Of a stretch of 64,000 nucleotides of DNA, positions 23,583-33,601 are shown piece by piece; position 1 is the stretch's first letter, and each line of letters begins with the position of its first letter. The notes under the pieces were generated by a model. It did not search any database and was not told the origin of the DNA. It worked only from the letters and a program-made list of their open reading frames with translations. The stretch spans positions 31,069 through 95,068 of IMG/VR virus record IMGVR_UViG_3300008110_000220. One strand, written 5' to 3'. The translations under genes and the position numbers were made by a program. The DNA comes from a virus.

Positions 23583-24659
23583 TTAGTAACCTACAGCATG
23601 ACCTTGGTTCACTGGATCTTCACCTGGAGCATATGGACCACTATATTGCTCCTCGTTATAATCTTCAAAGTATATTGGATTAAGTTCTTTAAATGATAAA
23701 GACATTGTTATATGAGTTGGTGTTCCATCCCAGAAGGTTGAATAAGTTCCAGAACCTGTGTAGTTCACTTGTAGATCTACCAGAGCCATTGGTTTAAACT
23801 TATTCAATATTGGGTGGTTTTTACCACCTTTCATATAAGTCAGTTGGAAAAGATCTGGAGCGGAAATGAAGACACCTTGAATCTTAGAGTTTCCACTTGC
23901 GTTTTTCTTAGCACTCATTCTTGCTTTCAGGGTACGAATAATAAGAATGACTTGTTCCGCTTCTTTCTTATTTCTTGGAAAGAATTCAAAGCTAAACTGG
24001 AAATTTCTAAGACCAACACCATCAAATAATAGTTCCAGGTTTGGATTAAATACTTGACCAGTTGCTCTTGAAATTAATTCATTAGCACTTACGTTACCAC
24101 CTAAGACACCAATTGCGGTAGAGGAAACAACATTCTGTATGGCTTTCAATGCTTGTGAATCAGCTCCAATTCCACTTACTCCATCCGTCAACGCCTTTAG
24201 GGCAGCATTTAATGCTGCTGTTGGATTATCTTGAAATTGATTACCAAAACCAATACCAAAGGCTTCTGCTGGATTTAATTTTCCCTCTCCCCAACTAATT
24301 TGTGTGGTATCACCTATTTGTTCTGGTATTGGTAGATAAATTGTATGAAGTATTCCTTTCGTTCTTTTAGTTTCTTCTACTTTTGAAGATATCGTAGGTA
24401 ATTGAAAGTTTGCCTTCTCTTTTATTTTTACAGTTGGATTTTCTACATTCTGATCTGTTGGAACATCAAAAAGAGAATCTAAGTTAATTGCTGGAGACTC
24501 ATATTTGATTATCTCAATTCTCAAATAATCAGAGTCGTTATCGATTCTAGCATATGGATACCTTAAAACCTTGTCCTTTTGAGCAGTTGCTTTCTCTCCA
24601 GGTTTAGGTGAATTTGGTTGATTTCCTTGATATGGAATTACATCTAAGGGTATCGCCAT
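23583..24659 (-). CDS. 48: gp48 baseplate-tail tube protein
   Basis: The 358-residue length and the segments YPYARIDNDSDYLRIEIIKY, NPNLELLFDGVGLRNFQFSF and FFPRNKKEAEQV fit T4 gp48, which with gp54 caps the baseplate hub and starts the tail tube. It is one base pair from gp53 and probably co-transcribed with it from the divergent promoter near 25550. Confidence 0.82.
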   Translation of the reverse strand: MAIPLDVIPYQGNQPNSPKPGEKATAQKDKVLRYPYARIDNDSDYLRIEIIKYESPAINLDSLFDVPTDQNVENPTVKIKEKANFQLPTISSKVEETKRTKGILHTIYLPIPEQIGDTTQISWGEGKLNPAEAFGIGFGNQFQDNPTAALNAALKALTDGVSGIGADSQALKAIQNVVSSTAIGVLGGNVSANELISRATGQVFNPNLELLFDGVGLRNFQFSFEFFPRNKKEAEQVILIIRTLKARMSAKKNASGNSKIQGVFISAPDLFQLTYMKGGKNHPILNKFKPMALVDLQVNYTGSGTYSTFWDGTPTHITMSLSFKELNPIYFEDYNEEQYSGPYAPGEDPVNQGHAVGY

Positions 24660-24668
24660 TTATGTTTT

Positions 24669-25076
24669 TTAAGTATTTAGTCGAAAATTAGCAAAAGGTA
24701 TCATCTGCAAATCTTTCACTTCCGATGGATAGACTTCATACAACCCACCAGCAACTTCATTCCAAGTATATTGTCTGGTCTCACCCCAATGGAAGTTCAG
24801 ACCACGAAAACCCCACTGGAATACATCAGTAACAGCAACAAAAGGGTTTTGATCATAGTTCAGTGATGCTGTCTTGGCGCTGTAAACAAAGATATAAATC
24901 TTACCTGCTTCAGGTATCTTAGGTCCTTCATTTAGAACTGCTAAGAGTTCTACCATAATATCATCAGGGTCTTTGATACCAATAATACTATCACTTATCC
25001 CACGGACTCGGTTTACATTTGTATCCGTATCTGTGGGTCTTTTTGTTGTTTGTTGCTTGACTGTCTTTCTAGGCAT
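24669..25076 (-). CDS. Putative virion structural protein
   Basis: The 135-residue product has a basic Thr-rich N-terminus and a body with GKIYIFVYSAKTASLNYD and FRGLNFHWGETRQYTWNEVA. The pattern is common in T4-like cyanophages between gp48 and gp4, annotated only as structural. Overlaps gp4 by the TAATG-type junction. Function in tail or neck not determined. Confidence 0.6.
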   Translation of the reverse strand: MPRKTVKQQTTKRPTDTDTNVNRVRGISDSIIGIKDPDDIMVELLAVLNEGPKIPEAGKIYIFVYSAKTASLNYDQNPFVAVTDVFQWGFRGLNFHWGETRQYTWNEVAGGLYEVYPSEVKDLQMIPFANFRLNT

Positions 25077-25513
25077 TACTTGATACCTAATTCTTTCTCA
25101 GTAAAGACTCTGAACTCATAACCCCTATCAAGACACCATTCTTTTGCTGCTTCCCACTTTGCCTGGTTTTTAGCATACTCGTATGCCTCACGCAAGTAAC
25201 CTTGAGTTTGTCTCTTTGGTTTTGGTGGAGGTGCAGTTTGACGTAGAGGTTTAATCTCAATAATATACTTTTTAATGTTTCCAGTTGATTCTTTTACTTT
25301 AATGTAAAAGTCTGGAAAATATCTATGTGGTTTATTGTCTACTGGAGACTTATACCACACATACATTTCTTCACTACCCCATTCTAATATATTTGGGTTA
25401 TTATCACAGTAACGACAAAACTTTCTTTCCCATAATGATCTATAGATTATATTTGATGGGTCACCTTTGTATTTTTTTGGGTTAGAAGGTTGATACTTTC
25501 CCTTATATGCCAT
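25076..25513 (-). CDS. 4: gp4 head completion nuclease-like protein
   Basis: The 145-residue protein shows SLWERKFCRYCDNNPNILEW, HRYFPDFYIKV (P67-D68) and IIEIKP (E86-x-K88), the PD-(D/E)XK nuclease core of T4 gp4/gp50, needed for head completion and thought to trim DNA ends at the portal. It is the first gene of the reverse-strand unit. Confidence 0.82.
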   Translation of the reverse strand: MAYKGKYQPSNPKKYKGDPSNIIYRSLWERKFCRYCDNNPNILEWGSEEMYVWYKSPVDNKPHRYFPDFYIKVKESTGNIKKYIIEIKPLRQTAPPPKPKRQTQGYLREAYEYAKNQAKWEAAKEWCLDRGYEFRVFTEKELGIK

Positions 25514-25520
25514 CTAAATA
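25514..25520 (+). promoter_or_regulatory. Late promoter, rightward
   Basis: CTAAATA 34 bp before the gp54-like start, in a divergent intergenic region. Confidence 0.5.
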
Positions 25521-25544
25521 ACTAATAATGTAAGACTCGTATAA

Positions 25545-25553
25545 GGTATTTAG
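25545..25553 (-). promoter_or_regulatory. Late promoter, leftward
   Basis: Read on the minus strand, CTAAATACC lies 32 bp before the gp4 start. With the rightward CTAAATA it forms a divergent late promoter pair for the two baseplate operons. Confidence 0.5.
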
Positions 25554-25554
25554 A

Positions 25555-26355
25555 GTGGCAGCACCTAGACCAAGAAGGATATCGGATTTTAAACCAGCAC
25601 TAACAAATCTAGCGCAAACTTCACATTATCAGGTTGTTTTTGGTGGTCTACCATTACCTTTAAGACAACATTTGAATGTCCGTGGAGTTGGTTATAGGTT
25701 TATTACTGAGACATCAGGACTTCTGTGCTATTCTGCTTCGTTACCTGGAAGTGCTCTTGCTACTGCGAATATTAAGGGAAACTTTATGGGAGTCGTTGAA
25801 AATATGGCTCACACAAGATTGTTTACTGAGATAGGTCTTGAGTTTTATGTTGATAATGAGTATAAAACTCTGAAGTTCTTAGAACATTGGATGGACTTCA
25901 TTTCTAATGGATCCGCACATAGAAAAGCATCTGATGATTATTATTTTAGGATGGAATATCCAGAAGATTATAAATCAAACCAAACAAAAATTATTAAGTT
26001 TGATAGAGATTATAAAGAAGATATAGAATATACTTTCTGGGGTCTTTTTCCAAGAGATCTTTCATCAACAGTAGTGAAATATGATGCATCGGAGATATTA
26101 AAAGCATCAGTACGCTTTAGTTACGACAGATATATTTGTGGTAGAAGTGATAGTTACTCTATTCACAGAGGAACTGATGATAATAAGAAAAATGATAATT
26201 CAAATCAATCAACTGGTAATGAAGGACAGAGATATGTTCCAGTTTCTGCTGGTGCTGCTCAGGCTGGTGGAGTTAGATTTATTCCTGAAGGTATGACTTA
26301 TGCTGAAGCACTTAACAAGGGACAAGTCTACAATAGCCCCTATGGACCTAGATAA
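25555..26355 (+). CDS. gp54/gp19-like tail tube initiator
   Basis: The 266-residue protein, starting at GTG, contains SHYQVVFGGLPLPLRQHL, CYSASLPGSALATANIKG and LEFYVDNEYKTLKFLEHWMD, characteristic of T4-family tail tube-fold proteins. By order (after gp48/gp4, before gp26) it is probably gp54, the tube initiator; gp19-like identity cannot be excluded. Its stop codon is part of the next late promoter. Confidence 0.7.
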   Translation: MAAPRPRRISDFKPALTNLAQTSHYQVVFGGLPLPLRQHLNVRGVGYRFITETSGLLCYSASLPGSALATANIKGNFMGVVENMAHTRLFTEIGLEFYVDNEYKTLKFLEHWMDFISNGSAHRKASDDYYFRMEYPEDYKSNQTKIIKFDRDYKEDIEYTFWGLFPRDLSSTVVKYDASEILKASVRFSYDRYICGRSDSYSIHRGTDDNKKNDNSNQSTGNEGQRYVPVSAGAAQAGGVRFIPEGMTYAEALNKGQVYNSPYGPR

Positions 26356-26358
26356 ATA
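26351..26358 (+). promoter_or_regulatory. Late promoter of gp26
   Basis: GATAAATA, using the stop codon of the upstream gene, 27 bp before the gp26 ATG. Confidence 0.6.
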
Positions 26359-26384
26359 TTTTTAACTGAACTTTTTGGGTTGTT

Positions 26385-27101
26385 ATGCCTTTACCAAAAA
26401 TATCTACACCAACCTATGAGTTGGAACTTCCTTCTAATGGAAAGAAAATTAGATATCGCCCTTTTCTTGTAAGAGAAGAAAAGATTCTTATCATCGCAAT
26501 GGAAAGCGAAGATGATAAGCAAATCACAAATGCTGTTAAGGAAGTTATTTCTAACTGTATCCTAAGCAGAGGAATTAAAATCGAACAACTGTCTACATTT
26601 GATATTGAATATATCTTTTTGAACATCAGAGGTAAATCTGTTGGCGAAGAAGTGGAAGTTATTGTAACATGTCCAGATGATGGAACTACCCAAGTTCCCG
26701 TAACAATCAACTTAGATGATATCAAAGTTGAGACTGGAAAGAACCATAATAGAGATATCAAACTTGATAATGATCTTATTCTGAGGATGAAGTATCCATC
26801 TATGGAAGAATTTGTGAAAAATAATTTCAGCACCGAAGAGCTAAACTTAGATAATACTTTTGATCTAATCTCTTCCTGCATTGAGCAAGTCTATTCTGAG
26901 GAAGAGTCTTGGTCAGCATCGGACTGTTCTAAGAAAGAACTTAGAGAATTTCTTGAGCAGTTGAGTTCAAAACAATTCAAAGAGATTGAAACATTCTTTG
27001 AGACAATGCCAAAATTGTCTCATACTGTTACGGTGATGAATCCAAATACAAAGGTTGAAAATGAAATTGTTCTGGAGGGATTAAATGCTTTTTTCGGGTA
27101 A
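26385..27101 (+). CDS. 26: gp26 baseplate hub subunit
   Basis: The 238-residue protein (YELELPSNGKKIRYRPFLVR, EEKILIIAMESED, DIEYIFLNIRGKSVGEEVEV, CPDDGTTQVPV) has the layout of T4 gp26, a hub assembly protein. gp51 follows 2 bp later as expected. Confidence 0.85.
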   Translation: MPLPKISTPTYELELPSNGKKIRYRPFLVREEKILIIAMESEDDKQITNAVKEVISNCILSRGIKIEQLSTFDIEYIFLNIRGKSVGEEVEVIVTCPDDGTTQVPVTINLDDIKVETGKNHNRDIKLDNDLILRMKYPSMEEFVKNNFSTEELNLDNTFDLISSCIEQVYSEEESWSASDCSKKELREFLEQLSSKQFKEIETFFETMPKLSHTVTVMNPNTKVENEIVLEGLNAFFG

Positions 27102-27103
27102 GT

Positions 27104-27286
27104 ATGGCTCATGAAGATCTTGAGTCATACTACAAGATAAATTTTGCCTTGATGCAGCATCATAAATACTCATTGACTGAACTAGAGAATATGATACCTT
27201 GGGAAAGAGAAGTTTATCTCACTTTCCTAAAACAATATATTGAGGAAGAAAATTTAAAACAACAGCAATCTGAACTAAATGGCTGA
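27104..27286 (+). CDS. 51: gp51 baseplate hub assembly catalyst
   Basis: The 60-residue protein (INFALMQHHKYSLTELENMI, PWEREVYLTFLKQYIEEE) matches gp51, a small factor needed to assemble the hub. PWEREVY is the family hallmark. It overlaps the next gene by 8 bp. Confidence 0.85.
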   Translation: MAHEDLESYYKINFALMQHHKYSLTELENMIPWEREVYLTFLKQYIEEENLKQQQSELNG

Positions 27287-28691
27287 GTTTTCATCGCCAA
27301 TCACAACTGGTTTAAGAGTAAGAAGAACTAGAGTATCCTCTTTTTCGTTTCTGAATCGTCCCCAAGACCAACAGCCAAGGGAAGATTATGGAACTACGCT
27401 TGCGCTGCAGCAGAATAGACTTGCTTTTGATAATATTAATTCTTCCCTTATAAATCTTAGTAATCAAGTTAGTGCTCTAAGTGCTTCTCTGAATGGTATT
27501 GCTGAAAGAGTAAGAGAAGATTCTGCATTAGATCAGGCAAGAGAATCTCAGAAGATAAGACAGGAAGAAATCTTAGCAGAGCAGAAAATCAGAGAAGGTA
27601 AAGAAAGCGTCGTTGAACGCAAAATGCAGTCTGCTCTTTTGACTCCGATTAAAAAAGTTGGCGATAAAGCAAGATTTACTCTAGGTAGATTATCAAGCTT
27701 CTTTATGATTCTCCTAGGTGGTTTCCTAGGAAATATGGCGCTATCAACTATTAGTGCCTTGATATCTGGTGATAAAGAAAGACTAGAAGAACTTAAGCAA
27801 AAGTTCTTGAAGAATATTGGTGTTGTAACTGGTATTTTCTTATTGTTTAGTGGTGGATTTAGAACTATACTTGGTTATCTTACCAGACTTACTTCTAAGT
27901 TGGGTAGTTCTATTTTTAGAAACTTATTAATTAGACCTGTTGCTGCACTACTCAATTTAGTTAAAACTGCTGCTGCAGGTATAGCGGCAGGAATAGGTTT
28001 AAAACCAAAAACAAAACCAACTCCAACAAAACCAAAACCATCAGCACCACCAGCAAAAACTTCACCTGGAGGTAAAGCAGGATCTAGTGGAGCTCCACCT
28101 GCTTCATCTGGTTCTAAAGGAAGTCCTTTTGGTTCATCAGTACTTAAAGGTGGTTTATTCGCTGCAGGTGCGTCTGCAATATACGATACGCTTTTTGGAT
28201 CATCTGTTGGTGAAATGATCGCTGGTTCTGGTACAGGTTTTGCTGCTGGCGGTGCTCTATCAGCATTAAACTATGTTCTAGGTCCAAAATTCACAATACC
28301 GTTAACAATAGCTGGAACATTTGCTATTCCAGCATTGATTGGTCTTGGTAAGGAATTTTATAAGGGAAGCGATATTGGTAAAGATAATCCATTCTTGAAT
28401 ACAGAGATTAATTTACTAGATGCGTTTACTGGACAAGGACCATTATTTAAAACACCATCTCCAGAAATAAATGCACCACCAAAAAAATCTAATGATAATC
28501 TCCAGTCATTAAAAAGTTCAGACTCTGGAGGTAATGTAACAGTAATTAATAATGAATCTACTGCTAGTGCAAGAAATGTACCAACACAAGATCTAGGTTC
28601 TGCTAACTATCTGCCTAGCATTGCTACTTCAGATCCAGATAATTTTCACAAGTATACTTCGTATCGTTACTTTAATACTGGATGGGCATAA
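27279..28691 (+). CDS. Large hub/tape-measure-like virion protein
   Basis: The 470-residue protein has an N-terminal coiled coil (about residues 40-110), then hydrophobic helices (FFMILLGGFLGNMALSTISA, GIFLLFSGGFRTILGYL), a Lys/Pro-rich linker (about 245-290) and further glycine-rich hydrophobic stretches. It sits where T4 has gp29, the tape measure/hub, and resembles tape-measure composition, but I see no defining motif. The next gene shares the same N-terminal layout and may be a paralogue. Confidence 0.6.
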   Translation: MAEFSSPITTGLRVRRTRVSSFSFLNRPQDQQPREDYGTTLALQQNRLAFDNINSSLINLSNQVSALSASLNGIAERVREDSALDQARESQKIRQEEILAEQKIREGKESVVERKMQSALLTPIKKVGDKARFTLGRLSSFFMILLGGFLGNMALSTISALISGDKERLEELKQKFLKNIGVVTGIFLLFSGGFRTILGYLTRLTSKLGSSIFRNLLIRPVAALLNLVKTAAAGIAAGIGLKPKTKPTPTKPKPSAPPAKTSPGGKAGSSGAPPASSGSKGSPFGSSVLKGGLFAAGASAIYDTLFGSSVGEMIAGSGTGFAAGGALSALNYVLGPKFTIPLTIAGTFAIPALIGLGKEFYKGSDIGKDNPFLNTEINLLDAFTGQGPLFKTPSPEINAPPKKSNDNLQSLKSSDSGGNVTVINNESTASARNVPTQDLGSANYLPSIATSDPDNFHKYTSYRYFNTGWA

Positions 28692-28696
28692 GTTAA

Positions 28697-30250
28697 ATGG
28701 CGTATCGTTCTTCCATAAATGTAACTAGCATTAATAAGTCTTTATCTGGACTTAACAAAAGTCTTCTTAGGACAAGAGAATCTGCTGCAACTGTTAGAAC
28801 AACAATTATACAGTCTACAACAAATAAGAGAAAATCTTTTTCAGCGAGTATAAAAGCATTTAATCAGAGAAGAGAAGCGACAAGAAGAAAAGAAAGAGAG
28901 GATATTGTAGAGGCATCATCAATTCAGGGTGCAATATCAAGATCTACTAGTGCTGTAGCAAATAGCACAAGAGGTTTCTTGGGTAGAATACTTGATTTTC
29001 TTGGAACATTACTAGTTGGATGGGCTTTGACCAATCTCCCAAATATCATTAAAATGGCTCAAGCTCTCATTGAGAGGATGAAGACATATTTCCAATATCT
29101 CAATAATTTTAGAGAGGGTCTTCAAAACTTTTTGATAGGATTTGGTGATATGGTTGGTGAAATTTCTTCTGGTCTTGTTAGATTTGATTTTAATGCTGTA
29201 AGAGTAGCAGTAGACAAAGGAATGAATCAAATGAAGGATTCCTTCGTCCAAATGGATAATTCAATAAATTCTGTAATACTTTTACTTAAGCAGGATGTTA
29301 AGAAATTACTTGGAATTGAGGATTATGAATTTGATAGAGGTAGTGATGATGGTGGAGGTGGTGGAGTAGATCCTGGAGGAGGTTCAGCACAACTTCCAGA
29401 TCCAAAGTCTGCTGAAATGTATCGTATCGCTGCGGCACTCACCACAGAAGGTAGTAGTGACCAGGGATACGCCGACATGCTGCAGGTGGTTGCTAATAGA
29501 GTTGCACACCCTGGATATGGTACTAACTATACTGATGTTCTTGGTGCTCCCGGACAGTTTCAAGGTGTGTACACTAGAGGTAGTGGAGCATTTAAATCAA
29601 TACGTACTTTAGGGCAAGCATCTGCATGGTCTGGTCAAAGTCAGGCAACTCTATTAAAAGTTATTAGTCTTCTATCCGATCCAAAAAGACAAGCAAGTGC
29701 AGCAAAATTTGTTGGCGGTGCTCTAGAGTTTAGAGGTAGTCCAGCAACAGTTAGGGCAGTTAATAGTGATAGCGATCCACGAAATAATATTCGGGCAGAT
29801 GCTAATGGAATAATTCCTGGTTCCGTCTGGCGTGGTACAAACCAAGATAACCAGTTCCTTGTGGATCCATCCAAAGATCCGATGCTTAGTGGTCCAGCAT
29901 CACTTAACCTACCAAAACCACAACCACAAGCACCACCACCAAAAAGCCCCCCAAAACGAAATACTGCTATGCCTGATGCGAGTAAAGAGGGTGCTCCCGG
30001 AATTCCTGGAGATCCTAAGTCTCCAAAAATTGGTGAATGGGTAGGTTCATCTAAAAAAGACTATTCATCTCAACTTGCTATGGCTTTGCAAAATGCAAAA
30101 CCACAACCAAGAACAAATACTTTAATTTTAAATAATACTGTAAAGCAAACAGAATATGTTGGTGGAGAAACAAATAGTGGTTCTGTTATTATAGTTGCTG
30201 GGGTAAATAGTAATAATATAAAAAATAAGTTCCTTTCTAGTGTAGTATAA
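28697..30250 (+). CDS. Virion protein with SleB-like cell wall hydrolase domain
   Basis: The 517-residue protein has a basic coiled N-terminus, a hydrophobic segment (GFLGRILDFLGTLLVGWALT, 93-112), a Gly/Asp linker, then a hydrolase_2/SleB-like domain at about 238-330: RIAAALTTEGSSDQGYADML with E251 as candidate catalytic Glu, VVANRV at 264-269 and PGQFQGV. Pro-rich tail follows. Such a domain would cut peptidoglycan during tail penetration, replacing the lysozyme of T4 gp5, which is absent from the spike gene here. Confidence 0.7.
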   Translation: MAYRSSINVTSINKSLSGLNKSLLRTRESAATVRTTIIQSTTNKRKSFSASIKAFNQRREATRRKEREDIVEASSIQGAISRSTSAVANSTRGFLGRILDFLGTLLVGWALTNLPNIIKMAQALIERMKTYFQYLNNFREGLQNFLIGFGDMVGEISSGLVRFDFNAVRVAVDKGMNQMKDSFVQMDNSINSVILLLKQDVKKLLGIEDYEFDRGSDDGGGGGVDPGGGSAQLPDPKSAEMYRIAAALTTEGSSDQGYADMLQVVANRVAHPGYGTNYTDVLGAPGQFQGVYTRGSGAFKSIRTLGQASAWSGQSQATLLKVISLLSDPKRQASAAKFVGGALEFRGSPATVRAVNSDSDPRNNIRADANGIIPGSVWRGTNQDNQFLVDPSKDPMLSGPASLNLPKPQPQAPPPKSPPKRNTAMPDASKEGAPGIPGDPKSPKIGEWVGSSKKDYSSQLAMALQNAKPQPRTNTLILNNTVKQTEYVGGETNSGSVIIVAGVNSNNIKNKFLSSVV

Positions 30251-31540
30251 ATGGCAGCAAGAGACGCATCAATATTCGAACAAATTACCATAGAGTCTGG
30301 TGATGGTACAAGAACCATTGATATGAGACTCGGTGTAGTTGCTATCAAATATTATGAAGATGTTTTTTCACCAACTATCACAGCAGAGATTACCGTATCT
30401 AATACGGGAGGAACAATTCCTGGAAAAGATGGTTCATTGCAGTCAATCTACAGTGGTCTTCCGTTAAGAGGTGGCGAAAGAGTATTCATAAAAATTGCTG
30501 GTAACAGTGATAAAAATAAATCTGGTATTGATCTTGTTGATGAACCATTGTACGTCTCTAAAATTACAAATGTTATCAGAGAAGGTCAAAGAGAAACATT
30601 TACATTAAAGTTAGTATCAAGAGAAGCAATTACTAATGAAACTTCAAGACTATACAAAAAATTTCCAAGAGCTCAAATAACTGATCATATAGAAAACATT
30701 ATAAAGGAAGGTTTACAATCTCAAAAAACATTGAAATCTGATGTCGTTAGTAATCAATATAGTTTTATTGGAAACTTGAGAAGACCTTTCGATGTTCTGA
30801 CTTGGTTAGCATCAAAGTCTATTCCAGATACCAATGTTCCTGGATACTTTTTCTATGAAACTATAGATGGATACAACTTCAGATCTATCGACAAACTTAT
30901 TATTGATGGAAAAGCAAGTCCAAAAGCAGAATATTATCATCAAGAGGACCAAGATATTGAGAAGTCAACTGATCAAAGGATATTGAGTTATTCTGTTAAT
31001 AGAAATAATGACTTATTAGAAAAACTTAGACTAGGAACGTATGCATCATTCTTTACTGAATATGATCCATATCAAAGTAAGTTTAGTCTTCAGCAAGAAG
31101 GAAAGAGAACAATAACTGATTTTGCTAAGAACGCAACATTCCTTGGTGACGATCCAGATATTCCTAAAATTTTTGGTTCTGGTAACTTCTCTTTTGACAC
31201 TGTTCCAAGTAGAATTATCTCATCAGTTCTCGATGTTGGTGTGTTGGAGAAAGATGTGAGCAAACAACCTGGTAATGATGCTAAGTTATATCAAAGAGAC
31301 GCTTTCTTTAGATACAATTATTTGTTCATGCAAACACTCAATATGACTGTTCCATTAAATAATAATTTAAGATCTGGTGATGTTATACGATGCAATTTCC
31401 TTAAAATTTCAGCAAACAGTAATGATTTTGACCCTGAGAATAGTGGTCTATATATGATAAAAGAACTCTGTCATTATTTTGATGGTACACAATCTCTAAC
31501 ATCAATGAAGCTACTTAGAGATACATTCAGGGATATTTAA
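30251..31540 (+). CDS. gp27-like baseplate hub protein
   Basis: The 429-residue protein contains DMRLGVVAIKYYEDVFSPTI, GGERVFIKIAG, RETFTLKLVSREAITNETSR and FDVLTWLASKSIP, matching gp27-type hub proteins that form the trimeric ring under the tail tube and hold the spike. The gp5-like gene follows 9 bp later, as in other myoviruses. Start ATG is the first codon after the upstream stop. Confidence 0.78.
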   Translation: MAARDASIFEQITIESGDGTRTIDMRLGVVAIKYYEDVFSPTITAEITVSNTGGTIPGKDGSLQSIYSGLPLRGGERVFIKIAGNSDKNKSGIDLVDEPLYVSKITNVIREGQRETFTLKLVSREAITNETSRLYKKFPRAQITDHIENIIKEGLQSQKTLKSDVVSNQYSFIGNLRRPFDVLTWLASKSIPDTNVPGYFFYETIDGYNFRSIDKLIIDGKASPKAEYYHQEDQDIEKSTDQRILSYSVNRNNDLLEKLRLGTYASFFTEYDPYQSKFSLQQEGKRTITDFAKNATFLGDDPDIPKIFGSGNFSFDTVPSRIISSVLDVGVLEKDVSKQPGNDAKLYQRDAFFRYNYLFMQTLNMTVPLNNNLRSGDVIRCNFLKISANSNDFDPENSGLYMIKELCHYFDGTQSLTSMKLLRDTFRDI

Positions 31541-31549
31541 AAGTAACAA

Positions 31550-33601
31550 ATGGAAGATCTTTCACTTAAAACTAATTTTGTAGGCAGAGATGGATTTGTT
31601 TGGTGGATAGGGCAGATTCCACCTATTGAATCATGGGACCAACAAGCAACTGGTCCAGGTTGGGGCATTAGATATAAAGTCCGCATTATGGGATATCATC
31701 CTTATAGTGAAGCGGAACTAAGTAATGAGGACTTACCATGGGCACATGTGATGCTACCACCAGGTCATGGAACTGGTTCGGCAAATACATTCAAGAGTAT
31801 TCGTTTTAACCCTGGTGATACTGTAATTGGTTTCTTTCTAGATGGAGCAGATGGTCAGCATCCAGTTATTATGGGTGCATTCGCCAATTCAATCGACGCT
31901 GTAAAGGATGGTGAGAAACTACCATTCGCACCATTCTCCGGATACAATAAGTATATCAAAGAACCAGCGAAAGGCTCACTATCAAAGAGTGAGTCTGGAG
32001 ATCAGAATGCTGCAACTGCAAAACAACCAATAGGTGTTAGTCCTTCTGATGCTAAAAAGGTAGATCCAAGCAATCCAGCAGCAAAGAGAACTTCTGATGG
32101 AAAGGTGATACGATTACCTTGTGGTACAGAAGGTGAAGATACTAAAGGTAATAAAGGAACAATTACCAAGATCAAAAATGCTATTGAAGGATTTGTTAAG
32201 TTTCTCCAAGACTTAAAGGCACAGTTTGATGAGGGACTTGAGTATTATAGAGACTGGGTAGATAGAGAGATTGATATTAGGGCAGAACAAATAACTACCG
32301 CTGCAACCAAAATGATCAGTGGTATGATTAATAAGTTATTTAAGAAACTTGAACCAATTCTAAGCAAGGGTCTTGATCTTCTCTATGCTTCTGTATATGC
32401 TACAGTCTTCGCTGCAACTTTAAATCCAGTAGCAGCACACCTTGCTGGAGTAGCGGCACAAACTGCTATGCTTCAACCAGTAAAAATACTTCAAGATCTT
32501 ATCCCTTGTATTGTTAATCAAATCTTAGACAAAGTATTTAATCTTGTAAAAGATCTTTTAAAGTCTATTGCTAATAATGTCCTAAACTTTGTCGATTGTG
32601 TTGCTGATCAAACTGTCGGTGCAATGATCAATGGTATTATTGGTCTTATTGATAATGCATTGCTACCAGCAATTAATGGAATATCTAAGATTCTTCAATT
32701 CTTCGAAGACTTTAGTGTTGAGGGTCTACTACGGAATGGTATTGATGCACTTCTTGGACTTGTTGGTCTTAAGTCTTGTAATAAAAAGAATCAGAAAGAC
32801 AAGTATGGCGCTTGCAAATATAAACTAGGATATGGACCAGTATTTCAAGATGAGCCAGATCTCAAAGGAATTATTGATAATGCTAATACTGCTAAGTCAA
32901 TATCAACAGCAGCAAAGCTTGCTGGTTTCCCATTAGACGGAGTTCAAGATATTGCTGGAGCATATGACTTCATATCTGGAACAGTTAAAGATCCAAACTT
33001 TATTGGTGATCTTGGTTCTTGTTATACTGGACCACCAATTGTTTGTGGACCACCAAAGATCAATATTTTTGGTGGGGGTGGTACAGGAGCAAGTGCTGTT
33101 CCTATTCTTGGTGGTATTATCGGTGAAGATAAGTATAAAACAGGAAGTATTATAAGTGTTAAGGTAACCAATCCAGGAAGTGGATATACCTTCCCACCAT
33201 TTGTAGAAGTTGTAGATAGTTGTAACCAAGGATATGGTGCTATTGCTAGAGCTATTGTTAAGAATGGTCAGGTAGATACCATTTATGTTGTGTCTGAGGG
33301 TGAGAACTATCCAGCAGATAAAGAGATTCCATATGTTGTTGATAGCGTAACAGTTATTGATCCAGGGCAAGACTTTGAAGATGGAGATACTGTAGTTGAT
33401 GACCAAGGAAATGAGTATGATGTTCTTATCCAGTCTGGTGCTATCATCAAGGTGACCCCAATAAATAGTAGAGATGTAACTAATATTCCTGTACTTGAGG
33501 TCATTTCAAAGAATGGTTCTGGAGCAATCCTTGCTGCTAACCTAGGAGAAAGACCACCATTTGATGGAGAAGTTAAGCAAGTAATTGATTGTATTACCTA
33601 A
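31550..33601 (+). CDS. gp5-like spike/hub protein with OB domain
   Basis: The 683-residue protein begins with an OB-type domain (residues about 10-115: FVWWIGQIPPIESWDQQATG, RYKVRIMGYHP, LPWAHVMLPPG, GDTVIGFFLDGADGQHPVIM), as in gp5 and gpV spikes. A helical middle (200-450) and a C-terminal beta-rich part with repeated PGSGYTFPPFVEV-like strands follow. No gp5 lysozyme domain is visible; the neighbour at 28697 has a different hydrolase. Confidence 0.75.
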   Translation: MEDLSLKTNFVGRDGFVWWIGQIPPIESWDQQATGPGWGIRYKVRIMGYHPYSEAELSNEDLPWAHVMLPPGHGTGSANTFKSIRFNPGDTVIGFFLDGADGQHPVIMGAFANSIDAVKDGEKLPFAPFSGYNKYIKEPAKGSLSKSESGDQNAATAKQPIGVSPSDAKKVDPSNPAAKRTSDGKVIRLPCGTEGEDTKGNKGTITKIKNAIEGFVKFLQDLKAQFDEGLEYYRDWVDREIDIRAEQITTAATKMISGMINKLFKKLEPILSKGLDLLYASVYATVFAATLNPVAAHLAGVAAQTAMLQPVKILQDLIPCIVNQILDKVFNLVKDLLKSIANNVLNFVDCVADQTVGAMINGIIGLIDNALLPAINGISKILQFFEDFSVEGLLRNGIDALLGLVGLKSCNKKNQKDKYGACKYKLGYGPVFQDEPDLKGIIDNANTAKSISTAAKLAGFPLDGVQDIAGAYDFISGTVKDPNFIGDLGSCYTGPPIVCGPPKINIFGGGGTGASAVPILGGIIGEDKYKTGSIISVKVTNPGSGYTFPPFVEVVDSCNQGYGAIARAIVKNGQVDTIYVVSEGENYPADKEIPYVVDSVTVIDPGQDFEDGDTVVDDQGNEYDVLIQSGAIIKVTPINSRDVTNIPVLEVISKNGSGAILAANLGERPPFDGEVKQVIDCIT

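Noticed and set aside
32933-33406. Antisense ORF opposite the gp5-like gene
   Set aside because: Low-complexity Asn/Ser/Ile product opposite a clear coding frame.
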